Below, in pieces: positions 1 through 5,713 of a stretch of 6,929 nt of DNA. Every line of letters begins with the position of its first letter. Position 1 is the stretch's first letter. A program made the position numbers and the translations under genes. The stretch lies in the NCBI GenBank assembly GCA_002388885.1, contig DGNI01000052.1, positions 6,164 through 13,092 on the forward strand, given 5' to 3'. This DNA is from Parvularculaceae bacterium UBA4496 (GTDB lineage Bacteria; Pseudomonadota; Alphaproteobacteria; Caulobacterales; Parvularculaceae). The notes below the pieces were generated by a model, which saw only the letters and a list, made by a program, of their open reading frames with translations, was not told the origin of the DNA and searched no databases.

Positions 1-2
1 TG

Positions 3-494
3 CGGTTCAATTTCCGCGGCGTCGGCCGCAGCCAGGGCGAGTATGACCAGGGCCAGGGCGAACTCGCCGATGCGGCAACAGCGCTCGATTACATGCAACA
101 GATGAACCCGAACGCCCCGTTTTCATGGGTTGGCGGCTTTTCTTTCGGATCGTGGATCGCCATGCAGCTCTTGATGCGACGTCCGGAAATCGTCGGATTC
201 ATCGCTGGGTCAACGCCAGCCAATTTATACGATTTTTCTTTCCTCGCGCCCTGCCCGTCCTCCGGCGTGGTCATTCACGGCGAGCTCGACAAAATCTGCG
301 CGCCGGAAGAAACCAAGGGAATGGTGGAGCGCACGCGCACGCAAAAAGGGAGAAAGATCAAATTTCAGGTCGTTCCCGGGGCAGATCACTTCTTTGAGTC
401 CCATATCGAGGAATTTGTAGCCGCGTCAGAGACTTATCTCGACATGCGCCTCGCCTATGAAAAGCCGGAAGGCGAATATCACAGCGAGGCCTGA
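3..494 (+). CDS. alpha/beta hydrolase, 5'-truncated by window edge (COG2945-like)
   Basis: The visible 163 residues are the C-terminal part of a small single-domain alpha/beta-hydrolase; the frame is open to the first base, so the start and probably some 50-60 residues lie outside the window. The catalytic triad can be read: nucleophile elbow G-F-S-F-G with Ser47 (visible numbering), acid Asp96 in HGELD, and His129 in PGADHFF. The opening RFNFRGVGRSQG and the later PANLYDFSFLAPCPSSG are typical of the short bacterial hydrolases grouped as COG2945, which have no lid domain and no signal peptide among known members, so a cytosolic enzyme is expected. The substrate is unknown; ester or thioester hydrolysis is only a family-level guess. 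The gene ends in TGA and is followed by a 90-base gap, so it is probably last in its transcript. The family call is confident, the reaction is not. Confidence 0.9.
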   Translation, partial: RFNFRGVGRSQGEYDQGQGELADAATALDYMQQMNPNAPFSWVGGFSFGSWIAMQLLMRRPEIVGFIAGSTPANLYDFSFLAPCPSSGVVIHGELDKICAPEETKGMVERTRTQKGRKIKFQVVPGADHFFESHIEEFVAASETYLDMRLAYEKPEGEYHSEA

Positions 495-495
495 A

Positions 496-584
496 GCGGG
501 CCCGCGCTCAAATAATTTTCATTCAATTAACCTCTCCGGACCAGATTTTGCTAGAATACTGGTCTGAAGTCCGGGGGGATTTTC
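496..584 (+). promoter_or_regulatory. putative extended -10 promoter and leader for the 585 gene
   Basis: The 90-base gap after the hydrolase is AT-richer than its surroundings. It contains TGCTAGAAT at 549-557, a good extended -10 element (TG, one base, TAGAAT). Only a weak -35 is visible: TTAACC at 527-532, with a 19-base spacer. Transcription would start near 564, about 20 bases before the ATG at 585. A run of six G at 573-578 lies six bases before that ATG and may be the ribosome binding site. At 496-505 the perfect palindrome GCGGGCCCGC is followed by AT-rich sequence, but its loop is too tight for a convincing terminator. The promoter is inferred from motif matches only. Confidence 0.4.
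539..564. repeat. inverted repeat GACCAG-N14-CTGGTC flanking the -10
   Basis: GACCAG (539-544) and its exact reverse complement CTGGTC (559-564) are 14 bases apart and bracket the putative -10 hexamer at 552-557. Just outside, CCGG occurs on both sides (536-539 and 571-574), so the dyad may be wider but imperfect. Centre-to-centre spacing is 20 bases, about two helical turns, which would suit a dimeric repressor overlapping the promoter. No regulator gene lies beside it, and a six-base dyad can arise by chance. Confidence 0.35.
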
Positions 585-1055
585 ATGCTGCACACGCTCG
601 TAAAAGTGATACCCATAAGGCGCGCCAGCCTGAAGGCGCCGCTTTCGGGCGTCAACGGATTTACCGGCCGCGGTGCGATCTGGTTCTCAGCATGGCTTGG
701 CGGCCGAAAGGTAATTTCGATTAATCTGCGCGGCGTCGCCGGACGGCGGGCCGAGCTATACGCTGACGACCACCTTATCTCGAACGTCAAAATACGAAAC
801 GGCAGCGCCAGAGTAAAAATAACATTGCCGGGAAATGACTTTGCAGCTTCGATGTCAGAAGGCGCTGTGATCGAAATTCGTCAAAATAACGATGCTATTC
901 TCGGCGGCGTTCTTTTACAAAACGCCGCGTCAAGAGGTGTAATTACATCGCTGCATGATATGCTCGGGAAAGTTCAAAAGCAGACGAGGCAGTTGTGGCG
1001 TTCGAAGATCACGATGAAATCCCCGAAGATATCTCCGCCGAGCCGCAAGAATTAA
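585..1055 (+). CDS. hypothetical protein with small beta-rich domain; C-terminus doubtful
   Basis: I do not recognise this 156-residue protein. Residues about 40-112 alternate hydrophobic and polar positions (KVISINLRGVAG, AELYADD, SARVKITLPG, AVIEIRQNND, AILGGVLLQ), as expected for a small beta-sandwich or barrel. It has no signal peptide; the N-terminus is basic (K7, R12, R13). The ATG at 585 is the only good start: an in-frame TAG lies at 552-554, and six G form a plausible ribosome binding site six bases upstream. The last 25 or so residues look uncoded-like: strongly basic, Ser/Pro/Lys-rich and of low hydrophobicity. The -1 frame over the same bases reads as an acidic linker plus a transmembrane helix (see 995-1135). 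The annotated C-terminus may therefore result from a frameshift or read error near the AAAA run at 976-979. With the shift, the protein would be about 180 residues and tail-anchored, with the beta domain in the cytoplasm. Confidence 0.6.
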   Translation: MLHTLVKVIPIRRASLKAPLSGVNGFTGRGAIWFSAWLGGRKVISINLRGVAGRRAELYADDHLISNVKIRNGSARVKITLPGNDFAASMSEGAVIEIRQNNDAILGGVLLQNAASRGVITSLHDMLGKVQKQTRQLWRSKITMKSPKISPPSRKN

Positions 1056-1135
1056 GCGGCGCAAATCCAATTATGTTTTATTCGATGTCGGCAGGTCTTG
1101 TTCTGCTGATATTTTTGCTGGTGATGGCGTATTGA
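995..1135 (+). CDS. possible small tail-anchored membrane protein, or frameshifted C-terminus of the 585 gene
   Basis: This frame is open from 959, after a TGA at 956-958, to the TGA at 1133-1135. Starting at GTG 995, it encodes 46 residues: an acidic segment (MAFEDHDEIPEDISAEPQE), a short neutral linker, then an aliphatic stretch (residues about 28-46, including SAGLVLLIFLLVMAY) that would span a membrane once, ending directly at the stop. The sequence GAGG at 986-989 lies five bases before the GTG, a reasonable ribosome binding site. Codons start mostly with purines and G, as in real coding DNA, unlike the overlapping end of the 585 frame. Two readings fit: an independent small protein overlapping its upstream neighbour by 61 bases, or the genuine C-terminus of that neighbour, joined by a -1 shift around 976-980. 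Sequence alone cannot decide. The stop is three bases from the end of convergent accA, leaving no room for a terminator. Confidence 0.45.
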   Translation: MAFEDHDEIPEDISAEPQELSGANPIMFYSMSAGLVLLIFLLVMAY

Positions 1136-1138
1136 AGC

Positions 1139-2110
1139 CTAAGCCAATCCAACCCGGCCGATATTTAGAAACTTGTCACGGCGCTGTCTCTTTAATTCTT
1201 CGGGTGACATGACTTCGAGTTCGCTGATCGCCGACTCCACGGCGTCACCCAGCCGCTCGATGGTGAGACCGATATCCCGATGAGCGCCGCCGACTGGCTC
1301 TGGGATAATTCCGTCCACGACGCCAAGCTCCAGCAAGTCCTGTGCGGAAATCTTCATGGCTTCCGCCGCATCCGGGGCCTTGTTGTCGCCTTTCCCCGCG
1401 GCATCTTTCCAGAGAATAGAGGCGCAGCCCTCAGGCGAGATCACAGAATAGACCGAATGCTCAAGCATCAGGACCTTATTGGCCGCAGCAAGCGCGACGG
1501 CGCCGCCTGAGCCGCCTTCGCCAACGATGACCGACACGAGCGGCGCTGACAGTCCGAGGCATTTCTCCGTACAGGATGCAATCGCTTCCGCCTGGCCGCG
1601 TTCTTCGGCGCCGCGGCCTGGATAGGCGCCCGGCGTATCCACCAGCGTCACCACGGGCAGGTTGAAACGCTCAGCCATTTCCATCAGACGCATGGCCTTG
1701 CGATATCCTTCGGGCCTCGCCATGCCAAAGTTGTGTTTGACGCGCCCGGCCGTATCGGAGCCCTTTTCATGTCCAATCAGAATGATTGAGCGGCCGCGCA
1801 ACCGCGCCGGCCCGCCGAGGATGGCGGCGTCCTCGCCAAAAGCGCGATCACCGGCGAGCGGTGTGAAATCATCAACTAGTTGGCTGACATAATCGGAAAA
1901 ATGCGGACGGCCAGCGTGACGCGCAACCTGTGTTTTCTGCCAGCGTGAAAGCTTTGCGTAGGCGTCCGATAGAAGCGTATCCGCCTTGCCTTGCAGCTTC
2001 TGGATTTCTTCGTCGACATTGACGCCCGCCTCGCTGTCCATCTGGCGTAAGTCAGCGATCTTTCCTTCCAACTCGGCGATCGGTTTTTCGAAATCGAGAT
2101 AGGTCCGCAT
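1139..2110 (-). CDS. accA: acetyl-CoA carboxylase carboxyltransferase subunit alpha
   Basis: AccA pairs with AccD (zinc-bearing beta subunit, not in this window) to form the cytosolic carboxyltransferase that moves CO2 from carboxybiotin-BCCP to acetyl-CoA, giving malonyl-CoA, the committed step of fatty acid synthesis. With the start at 2110 the protein has 323 residues, close to E. coli AccA (319). Landmarks are the N-terminal helical part beginning [24 protein letters not shown] (113-120), [12 protein letters not shown] (132-143), [17 protein letters not shown] (157-173), the glycine-rich GEGGSGGA (197-204) of the crotonase-like fold, and [12 protein letters not shown] (225-236). The frame is open to an ATG at 2158, but the family start is the ATG at 2110, preceded by GGAAGAG four bases upstream; the extra 16 residues would also cover the likely promoter. 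Nothing key is missing. It lies 76 bases downstream of xerD on the same strand and probably has its own promoter. Confidence 0.97.
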   Translation of the reverse strand: MRTYLDFEKPIAELEGKIADLRQMDSEAGVNVDEEIQKLQGKADTLLSDAYAKLSRWQKTQVARHAGRPHFSDYVSQLVDDFTPLAGDRAFGEDAAILGGPARLRGRSIILIGHEKGSDTAGRVKHNFGMARPEGYRKAMRLMEMAERFNLPVVTLVDTPGAYPGRGAEERGQAEAIASCTEKCLGLSAPLVSVIVGEGGSGGAVALAAANKVLMLEHSVYSVISPEGCASILWKDAAGKGDNKAPDAAEAMKISAQDLLELGVVDGIIPEPVGGAHRDIGLTIERLGDAVESAISELEVMSPEELKRQRRDKFLNIGRVGLA

Positions 2111-2136
2111 TAAACTCTTCCGTTGCTGGGCTAAGG

Positions 2137-2165
2137 ACACTAGCTGGCTAAATAGCAATTTTCAA
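2137..2165 (-). promoter_or_regulatory. putative sigma-70-type promoter for accA
   Basis: Read on the minus strand, TTGAAA (2165-2160) and TAGTGT (2142-2137) are separated by exactly 17 bases, a good match to a housekeeping promoter. The predicted start near 2130 gives a leader of about 20 bases containing the GGAAGAG ribosome binding site of the ATG at 2110. A GATTC (GANTC-type) site at 2170-2174 lies five bases upstream of the -35. The gap is AT-rich against its coding neighbours. The inference rests on motif match only. Confidence 0.45.
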
Positions 2166-2186
2166 ACAGGATTCTAAACGATTATG

Positions 2187-3152
2187 CTACGATTTTCCCT
2201 GTTTTTTCGCTAACGGATGTTTCGAAAAAACGAGGTCTTTCAGCCGGTCCTGCGCCACATGGGTATAGATTTGCGTGGTTGTGATGTCGGCATGCCCAAG
2301 CATCTGCTGCACGCTTCGCAGATCCGCCCCGCCCTCAAGAAGGTGTGTAGCAAATGCATGCCGCAGAACATGCGGTGATACTTTGGACGGAGGCACGCCA
2401 GCTTCAACTGCTAGGTCTTTTAACATCTGTGCAAAGCGCGCCGCCGTAATGTGTCCGGACTTACCGCGCGACGGAAAGAACCATGGCGACGATTTCGCCT
2501 TTTCCCCATTTGCCTCAAGAAAAGTCTCACGGCAGGAAAGGTAAGCCTCCGCAGCTTCAACGGCGCGCGACGTCAACGGCGCCATTCTCTCCTTGTCGCC
2601 CTTGCCTCTGATGATCAGAAGCCGCTCGCCTTTGCGCAGCGCTCCCAATGGCAATCCAACAAGTTCCGAAACACGCAAACCTGCCGAATACAAAATCTCG
2701 AGCATGGCCATCATGCGCAAGCCTTTTGGCCCCTCCATGAGCTCGGCCGCCTCAAACAGCGCTGTGACTTCATCACTCGTCAGCACCTTTGGCAATGGTC
2801 GGCGCGTCTTCGGGCGGTCAATCGATACGGTTGGGTTATCGGCGCGATAACCCTCCGTATAGAGAAATTGATAAAACTGTCGAAGTGCTGAAACCTTTAG
2901 CGCTGCGGTCGATGCGGCGAGCCCGTTTTCTTCGAGGGCGGCCAGCCACGCGGCAATATCGCTCGCGCCGGCGGTTTCAAGCGTTTCGTTTCTGGTAACG
3001 GAAAACGTTGCAAACCGTTCAAGGTCGCGCCCGTAATTTTTTAGCGTGTTGGCCGCCGCTGCACGCTCCACCGCCATCATTTCAAGAAACGCATCGATAA
3101 GGCGCAAATTGGCATTGTCAGAGGAAACCGCAGAGGCGCGTTTCGCAGCCAT
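2187..3152 (-). CDS. xerD: site-specific tyrosine recombinase XerD
   Basis: XerD acts with XerC (not in the window) at the dif site, under FtsK control, to resolve chromosome dimers at division. The 321-residue protein has the two usual parts: an N-terminal SAM-like DNA-binding domain (residues about 15-105, including NTLKNYGRDLERF and ALRQFYQFLYTEG) and a C-terminal catalytic domain. All six catalytic positions are present: Arg160 (SAGLRVSEL), Lys184 (RGKGDKER), His261 and Arg264 (SPHVLRHAFATHLL), His287 (LGHADITTTQ) and nucleophile Tyr296 (QIYTHV). Length and spacing match E. coli XerD (298 residues) with a slightly longer N-terminus. The start ATG shares its A with the TAA of the upstream gene, and GGGAG lies four bases before it, so translation is probably coupled. 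XerD rather than XerC is inferred from motif style and from the accA/aroK neighbourhood typical of alphaproteobacteria. A phage integrase is unlikely: there is no attachment site or mobile-element context. Confidence 0.93.
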   Translation of the reverse strand: MAAKRASAVSSDNANLRLIDAFLEMMAVERAAAANTLKNYGRDLERFATFSVTRNETLETAGASDIAAWLAALEENGLAASTAALKVSALRQFYQFLYTEGYRADNPTVSIDRPKTRRPLPKVLTSDEVTALFEAAELMEGPKGLRMMAMLEILYSAGLRVSELVGLPLGALRKGERLLIIRGKGDKERMAPLTSRAVEAAEAYLSCRETFLEANGEKAKSSPWFFPSRGKSGHITAARFAQMLKDLAVEAGVPPSKVSPHVLRHAFATHLLEGGADLRSVQQMLGHADITTTQIYTHVAQDRLKDLVFSKHPLAKKQGKS

Positions 3153-4915
3153 TATTCTCCCGGACGCGGCTTCAACCGGGGGATAACCCCGCCTTCCTGC
3201 CGCTCAGACGCAGACACGCGCGTCGGCTCAAGAACGCCTGTAGCCGCTTGTGATGCTGAAGCTTCTTCGAGTGGTTCGATCAAAGATGATGGAAACCGTG
3301 CTGCCCATGCCTGTTCAAATGCATGACGCCGCTGCAGCTCCGGCATATTGGCTGCATCAAGGGTCTCACTGATGATCACCGACTCAACTTCACCGCCAGC
3401 TTCTCCATTGCCCGAGGATGCTGCAAGCGCAGCGAGCCCGGCCTGTCCGATTTTTTTATTCGATACCGCGTCAAAGGCTGCTTTTAGAACGCGCGCCGTT
3501 ACGGCCGGATCGTTGTGTGAAGGCTGCACCGACTGAACAGCTTGTTGCTCAGTGAGAATCGAAACGCCGGCGCGGCGCGCAACCAGCGTGGCTGTTTGCG
3601 GGTCGAGAAGCGCCAGCAAATTCACGCGGTCAATAAAGGCGAGGCCAAGTTCCTCCGGCAGCGCTGCAACACTCTCGTTGACGCCAATCATAGCCGACAG
3701 CCAGTTAGCCGCGCCGACACTGTCACCAACGGCCATCCGAGCGAGCGCAAAATTCGACGCTTCTTCCGGCGCGACGATCACCCCTTCTAAAGCTCCAATT
3801 TCGTCCGCGTATAAAGTCGACAGGGAAAATGAACGATGGAAACTGTCACCAAGGCTGAGCGCCTGCGATATGCGCGCCGCCTTGTCACGAATAAATTCCG
3901 GCGCATTCATGGCGCTGATCGCCTGATAAAGCAGTGCATCCGTGAGGGGGTCTTTAGGATTTTTCGCCGCCGCGTCGGCAGCGCCAGCCACATCCACGAC
4001 ATCAAATTCTACGCTGCTAAGGATCTGGCTAAGCGCGCCGGCGTTCATGACGCCCATGGATATCGCCTGCTGCACTGCCTCTATACGAAGCGCAGGAGTA
4101 GCCTGATCATCTGCGGCCAAAGCAGCGACCACGCCGCCATCTGCATGCCGGATTGACGCGGGGGCCAACGCCAAGCCGGCAACCTGGGCCGCCGCAAAAT
4201 GTAAAGCAGTTTTCGCTGGCGGCAGAGTCTTTTCGGGCGTTCGGCCGCTTGCGCCAGCGAGCGCAGCCAAAAGATACGCTTCGTCCGTTTCAGAAAAGGC
4301 GCCGCGTTCCCGCAGGATGTTCACAGTCAAATCGAAAGCATCGAGTTCGCCAGCGCTGGCGTAACAAAGCGCGCGCAACTTCACCCAGAAAAGAGTTTCG
4401 CGACCTGAAGCAATGATCGAGCCGCGACGGCAGGCGCTGTCGAGATTGCCGCTCAAAAGTGCGCCGACAGCATCGGCTTCGGCAAAGAACACGTCGCCGC
4501 GTCCGCTCGTCGCCAGACTGGCGATTGTTCTGGCCTCATCGGAAAACCCGGCCCGGGTCAACGCCAGTAATTTTTTCCCGCCAAGAGAGGCGTCAGCGCC
4601 CGCTGGCCTTTCGCCCGGTGAAAGCAATGTCCTGCGCATCACATAGCCGAGGCTTGGCGTGTCGGGCCGGGTCGGCGCATGAGAAAGTAGAAAATCTATG
4701 GTCTGCGGCTGCGCATCGCGCCAGAGCGTTGCCGGCAGCGCCCGTTCCGAAGGCTCCAGCGCCCCGATGGAAAAAGCGTCTGTGGGCAGCTGGGCGGTTT
4801 CAACTGTCTCCGGTAGGGCGACCTGCGCCACCGCCAGATTGACGAACACGCCAGCGCCCAGAGCCGCAGCGCCGAAAAAGCTGACAAGTGCAGGCAGACT
4901 ATTGAGCGGGTTCAT
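3152..4915 (-). CDS. exported alpha-helical protein of unknown function
   Basis: A 587-residue protein I cannot assign to a named family. The N-terminus is a hydrophobic segment (residues 7-30, including FFGAAALGAG and NLAVAQ) with an AVA-Q sequence at 28-31 that could be a signal peptidase site, although the n-region MNPLNS carries no positive charge; it could instead be a membrane anchor. The body is Ala-rich and helical, resembling TPR/Sel1-type helical-repeat proteins, without a clear repeat period by eye. There are only two cysteines, Cys162 (DSACRRG) and Cys184 (RALCYAS), 22 apart, possibly a disulfide if the protein is periplasmic. The C-terminal 40 or so residues are low-complexity and end in a basic Pro-rich tail (PRLKPRPGE). 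I recall comparable proteins beside xerD in other alphaproteobacteria, sometimes misnamed antifreeze glycopeptide polyprotein; this is memory, not a search. It overlaps the preceding small gene by 17 bases and xerD by one, implying one operon. A weak GAAG precedes the ATG, consistent with coupled translation. Confidence 0.8.
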   Translation of the reverse strand: MNPLNSLPALVSFFGAAALGAGVFVNLAVAQVALPETVETAQLPTDAFSIGALEPSERALPATLWRDAQPQTIDFLLSHAPTRPDTPSLGYVMRRTLLSPGERPAGADASLGGKKLLALTRAGFSDEARTIASLATSGRGDVFFAEADAVGALLSGNLDSACRRGSIIASGRETLFWVKLRALCYASAGELDAFDLTVNILRERGAFSETDEAYLLAALAGASGRTPEKTLPPAKTALHFAAAQVAGLALAPASIRHADGGVVAALAADDQATPALRIEAVQQAISMGVMNAGALSQILSSVEFDVVDVAGAADAAAKNPKDPLTDALLYQAISAMNAPEFIRDKAARISQALSLGDSFHRSFSLSTLYADEIGALEGVIVAPEEASNFALARMAVGDSVGAANWLSAMIGVNESVAALPEELGLAFIDRVNLLALLDPQTATLVARRAGVSILTEQQAVQSVQPSHNDPAVTARVLKAAFDAVSNKKIGQAGLAALAASSGNGEAGGEVESVIISETLDAANMPELQRRHAFEQAWAARFPSSLIEPLEEASASQAATGVLEPTRVSASERQEGGVIPRLKPRPGE

Positions 4916-5024
4916 TGGCTTCTACTTCAATTGTACGCGTCTCAGGTTCAAGCATCTGGCCGTATATGAACAGCCCAATCAGCGCCACAAGGGCCGCCAG
5001 TATTATTATCGTCACAAACCGCAC
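4899..5024 (-). CDS. 41-residue single-pass membrane protein, GTG start
   Basis: Minus-strand frame of 42 codons from GTG 5024 to TAG 4899-4901. The product opens MRFVTIIILAALVALIGLFI, one transmembrane helix (residues about 3-21), followed by YGQMLEPETRTIEVEANEPA and a final Gln, an acidic soluble tail. The positive residue before the helix and the acidic tail after it suggest N-in, C-out topology, with the tail in the periplasm. GAGGAG at 5039-5034 lies nine bases before the GTG, a good ribosome binding site; the frame is open upstream to a TAG near 5096 but holds no ATG there. Its stop falls 17 bases inside the 587-residue gene, so the two are probably cotranscribed and coupled. It is first gene of the xerD operon. 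Function is unknown; a small partner of the exported protein is a guess from position only. It is below the size many gene finders report. Confidence 0.7.
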   Translation of the reverse strand: MRFVTIIILAALVALIGLFIYGQMLEPETRTIEVEANEPAQ

Positions 5025-5131
5025 TTTCCGCCGCTCCTCAAGAAATTGCCCCTTGCCGCGCCCCGGTCCAGCCGGCCAATTACTGTCAATCGGCTAGCAT
5101 CATAAGGCGCGCTCCCCTACATCTAAACGTC
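5025..5131. promoter_or_regulatory. divergent intergenic region between the xerD operon and aroK
   Basis: These 107 bases must drive both the leftward cluster (small membrane protein, exported protein, xerD) and rightward aroK-aroB. On the minus strand a perfect TTGACA (5089-5084) stands 60 bases before the GTG at 5024, but no acceptable -10 lies 16-18 bases downstream, where the sequence is GC-rich. On the plus strand TAGCAT (5095-5100) is a possible -10 without a -35. I therefore call a promoter region by geometry, not by precise elements. No terminator or riboswitch is apparent. Confidence 0.5.
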
Positions 5132-5713
5132 ATGGGGCAGACGCGCAAACACCCTGATTATCAATGCACTCGGCCAGTCGTACTGGTCGGGATGATGGGG
5201 GCTGGCAAGACCACGGTAGGACGGCGTTTGGCCCCCCGGCTGGGACTCCCGTTTTTCGACGCCGACTCCGAGATCGAGAAGGCTGCAGGCATGTGCGTTG
5301 CCGATCTGTTCCAGCTCCACGGCGAAAAAAGTTTCCGGGACGGAGAGGCAAAAGTGATCAAGCGGCTCCTGAAGGGACCGCCCCATGTCCTTGCCACTGG
5401 CGGCGGAGCGGTAACGCACCCCGCAACGCGAAAGTTGATCTCTAAAGAGGCTATTTCCATCTGGATCCGCGCTGAAACAGATACGATCGTTCGCCGGGCG
5501 ACCCGGCGCGGCACCCGACCTCTCCTCAAAACCGGAGACCCACAAGAGACGATTGAGCGGCTGCTAGATGAACGGCGCGAGTTTTATGCAAGCGCTGATA
5601 TCCATATCGACAGCCAACCCGGCCCGCATGAAAATACAGTGATGCTGATTTTGGAAAAACTTGAGAACTGGCCGGGATTGCTGGCGACGCGTGAGGACGC
5701 ATTCGATGACTAG
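5132..5713 (+). CDS. aroK: shikimate kinase
   Basis: AroK phosphorylates shikimate to shikimate 3-phosphate with ATP, the fifth step of the shikimate pathway to chorismate and aromatic amino acids, in the cytosol. The 193-residue protein shows the NMP-kinase fold landmarks: P-loop GMMGAGKT (20-27), the shikimate-binding Asp pair in FFDADSE (Asp43, Asp45), Arg69 in SFRDGE, the ATGGGAV loop (88-94), lid arginine Arg129 in RGTRPLL, and Arg148 ahead of FYASAD. The first 14 residues precede the core strand and the last 20 extend beyond the usual 170-175 residue enzymes, both common in alphaproteobacteria. The ATG at 5132 is the only in-frame start upstream of the P-loop strand, yet no ribosome binding site precedes it (the nearest AAGG is more than 20 bases away). 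It overlaps aroB by 8 bases and is the first gene of that operon. Confidence 0.96.
   Translation: MGQTRKHPDYQCTRPVVLVGMMGAGKTTVGRRLAPRLGLPFFDADSEIEKAAGMCVADLFQLHGEKSFRDGEAKVIKRLLKGPPHVLATGGGAVTHPATRKLISKEAISIWIRAETDTIVRRATRRGTRPLLKTGDPQETIERLLDERREFYASADIHIDSQPGPHENTVMLILEKLENWPGLLATREDAFDD

Noticed and set aside
496..518. GCGGGCCCGC palindrome followed by AT-rich bases as hydrolase terminator
   Set aside because: A realistic loop leaves only about three base pairs of stem, and there is no clean T run.
2111..2158. Upstream ATG at 2158 extending accA by 16 residues
   Set aside because: The family begins at the MRTYLDFE methionine (2110), which has GGAAGAG just upstream; the extension would also overlap the probable promoter.
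2451..2891. 146-residue plus-strand frame antisense to xerD
   Set aside because: Arg/Gln/Ser-rich shadow of a well-supported gene, with no ribosome binding site or recognisable motif.
2187..3152. Tyrosine recombinase as integrase of a mobile element
   Set aside because: It sits in a housekeeping neighbourhood with XerD-like length and motifs, and no tRNA, attachment repeats or phage genes are present.
5061..5089. Perfect TTGACA on the minus strand as -35 of the xerD operon
   Set aside because: The positions where a -10 should fall are CCGGGG-like; without a -10 the hexamer alone is not enough to place a promoter.
5661..5705. Upstream ATG at 5661 extending aroB by 15 residues into aroK
   Set aside because: The extra residues are an Arg/Trp-rich out-of-frame reading of aroK; the start at 5706 matches the family and has GAGGA at good spacing.
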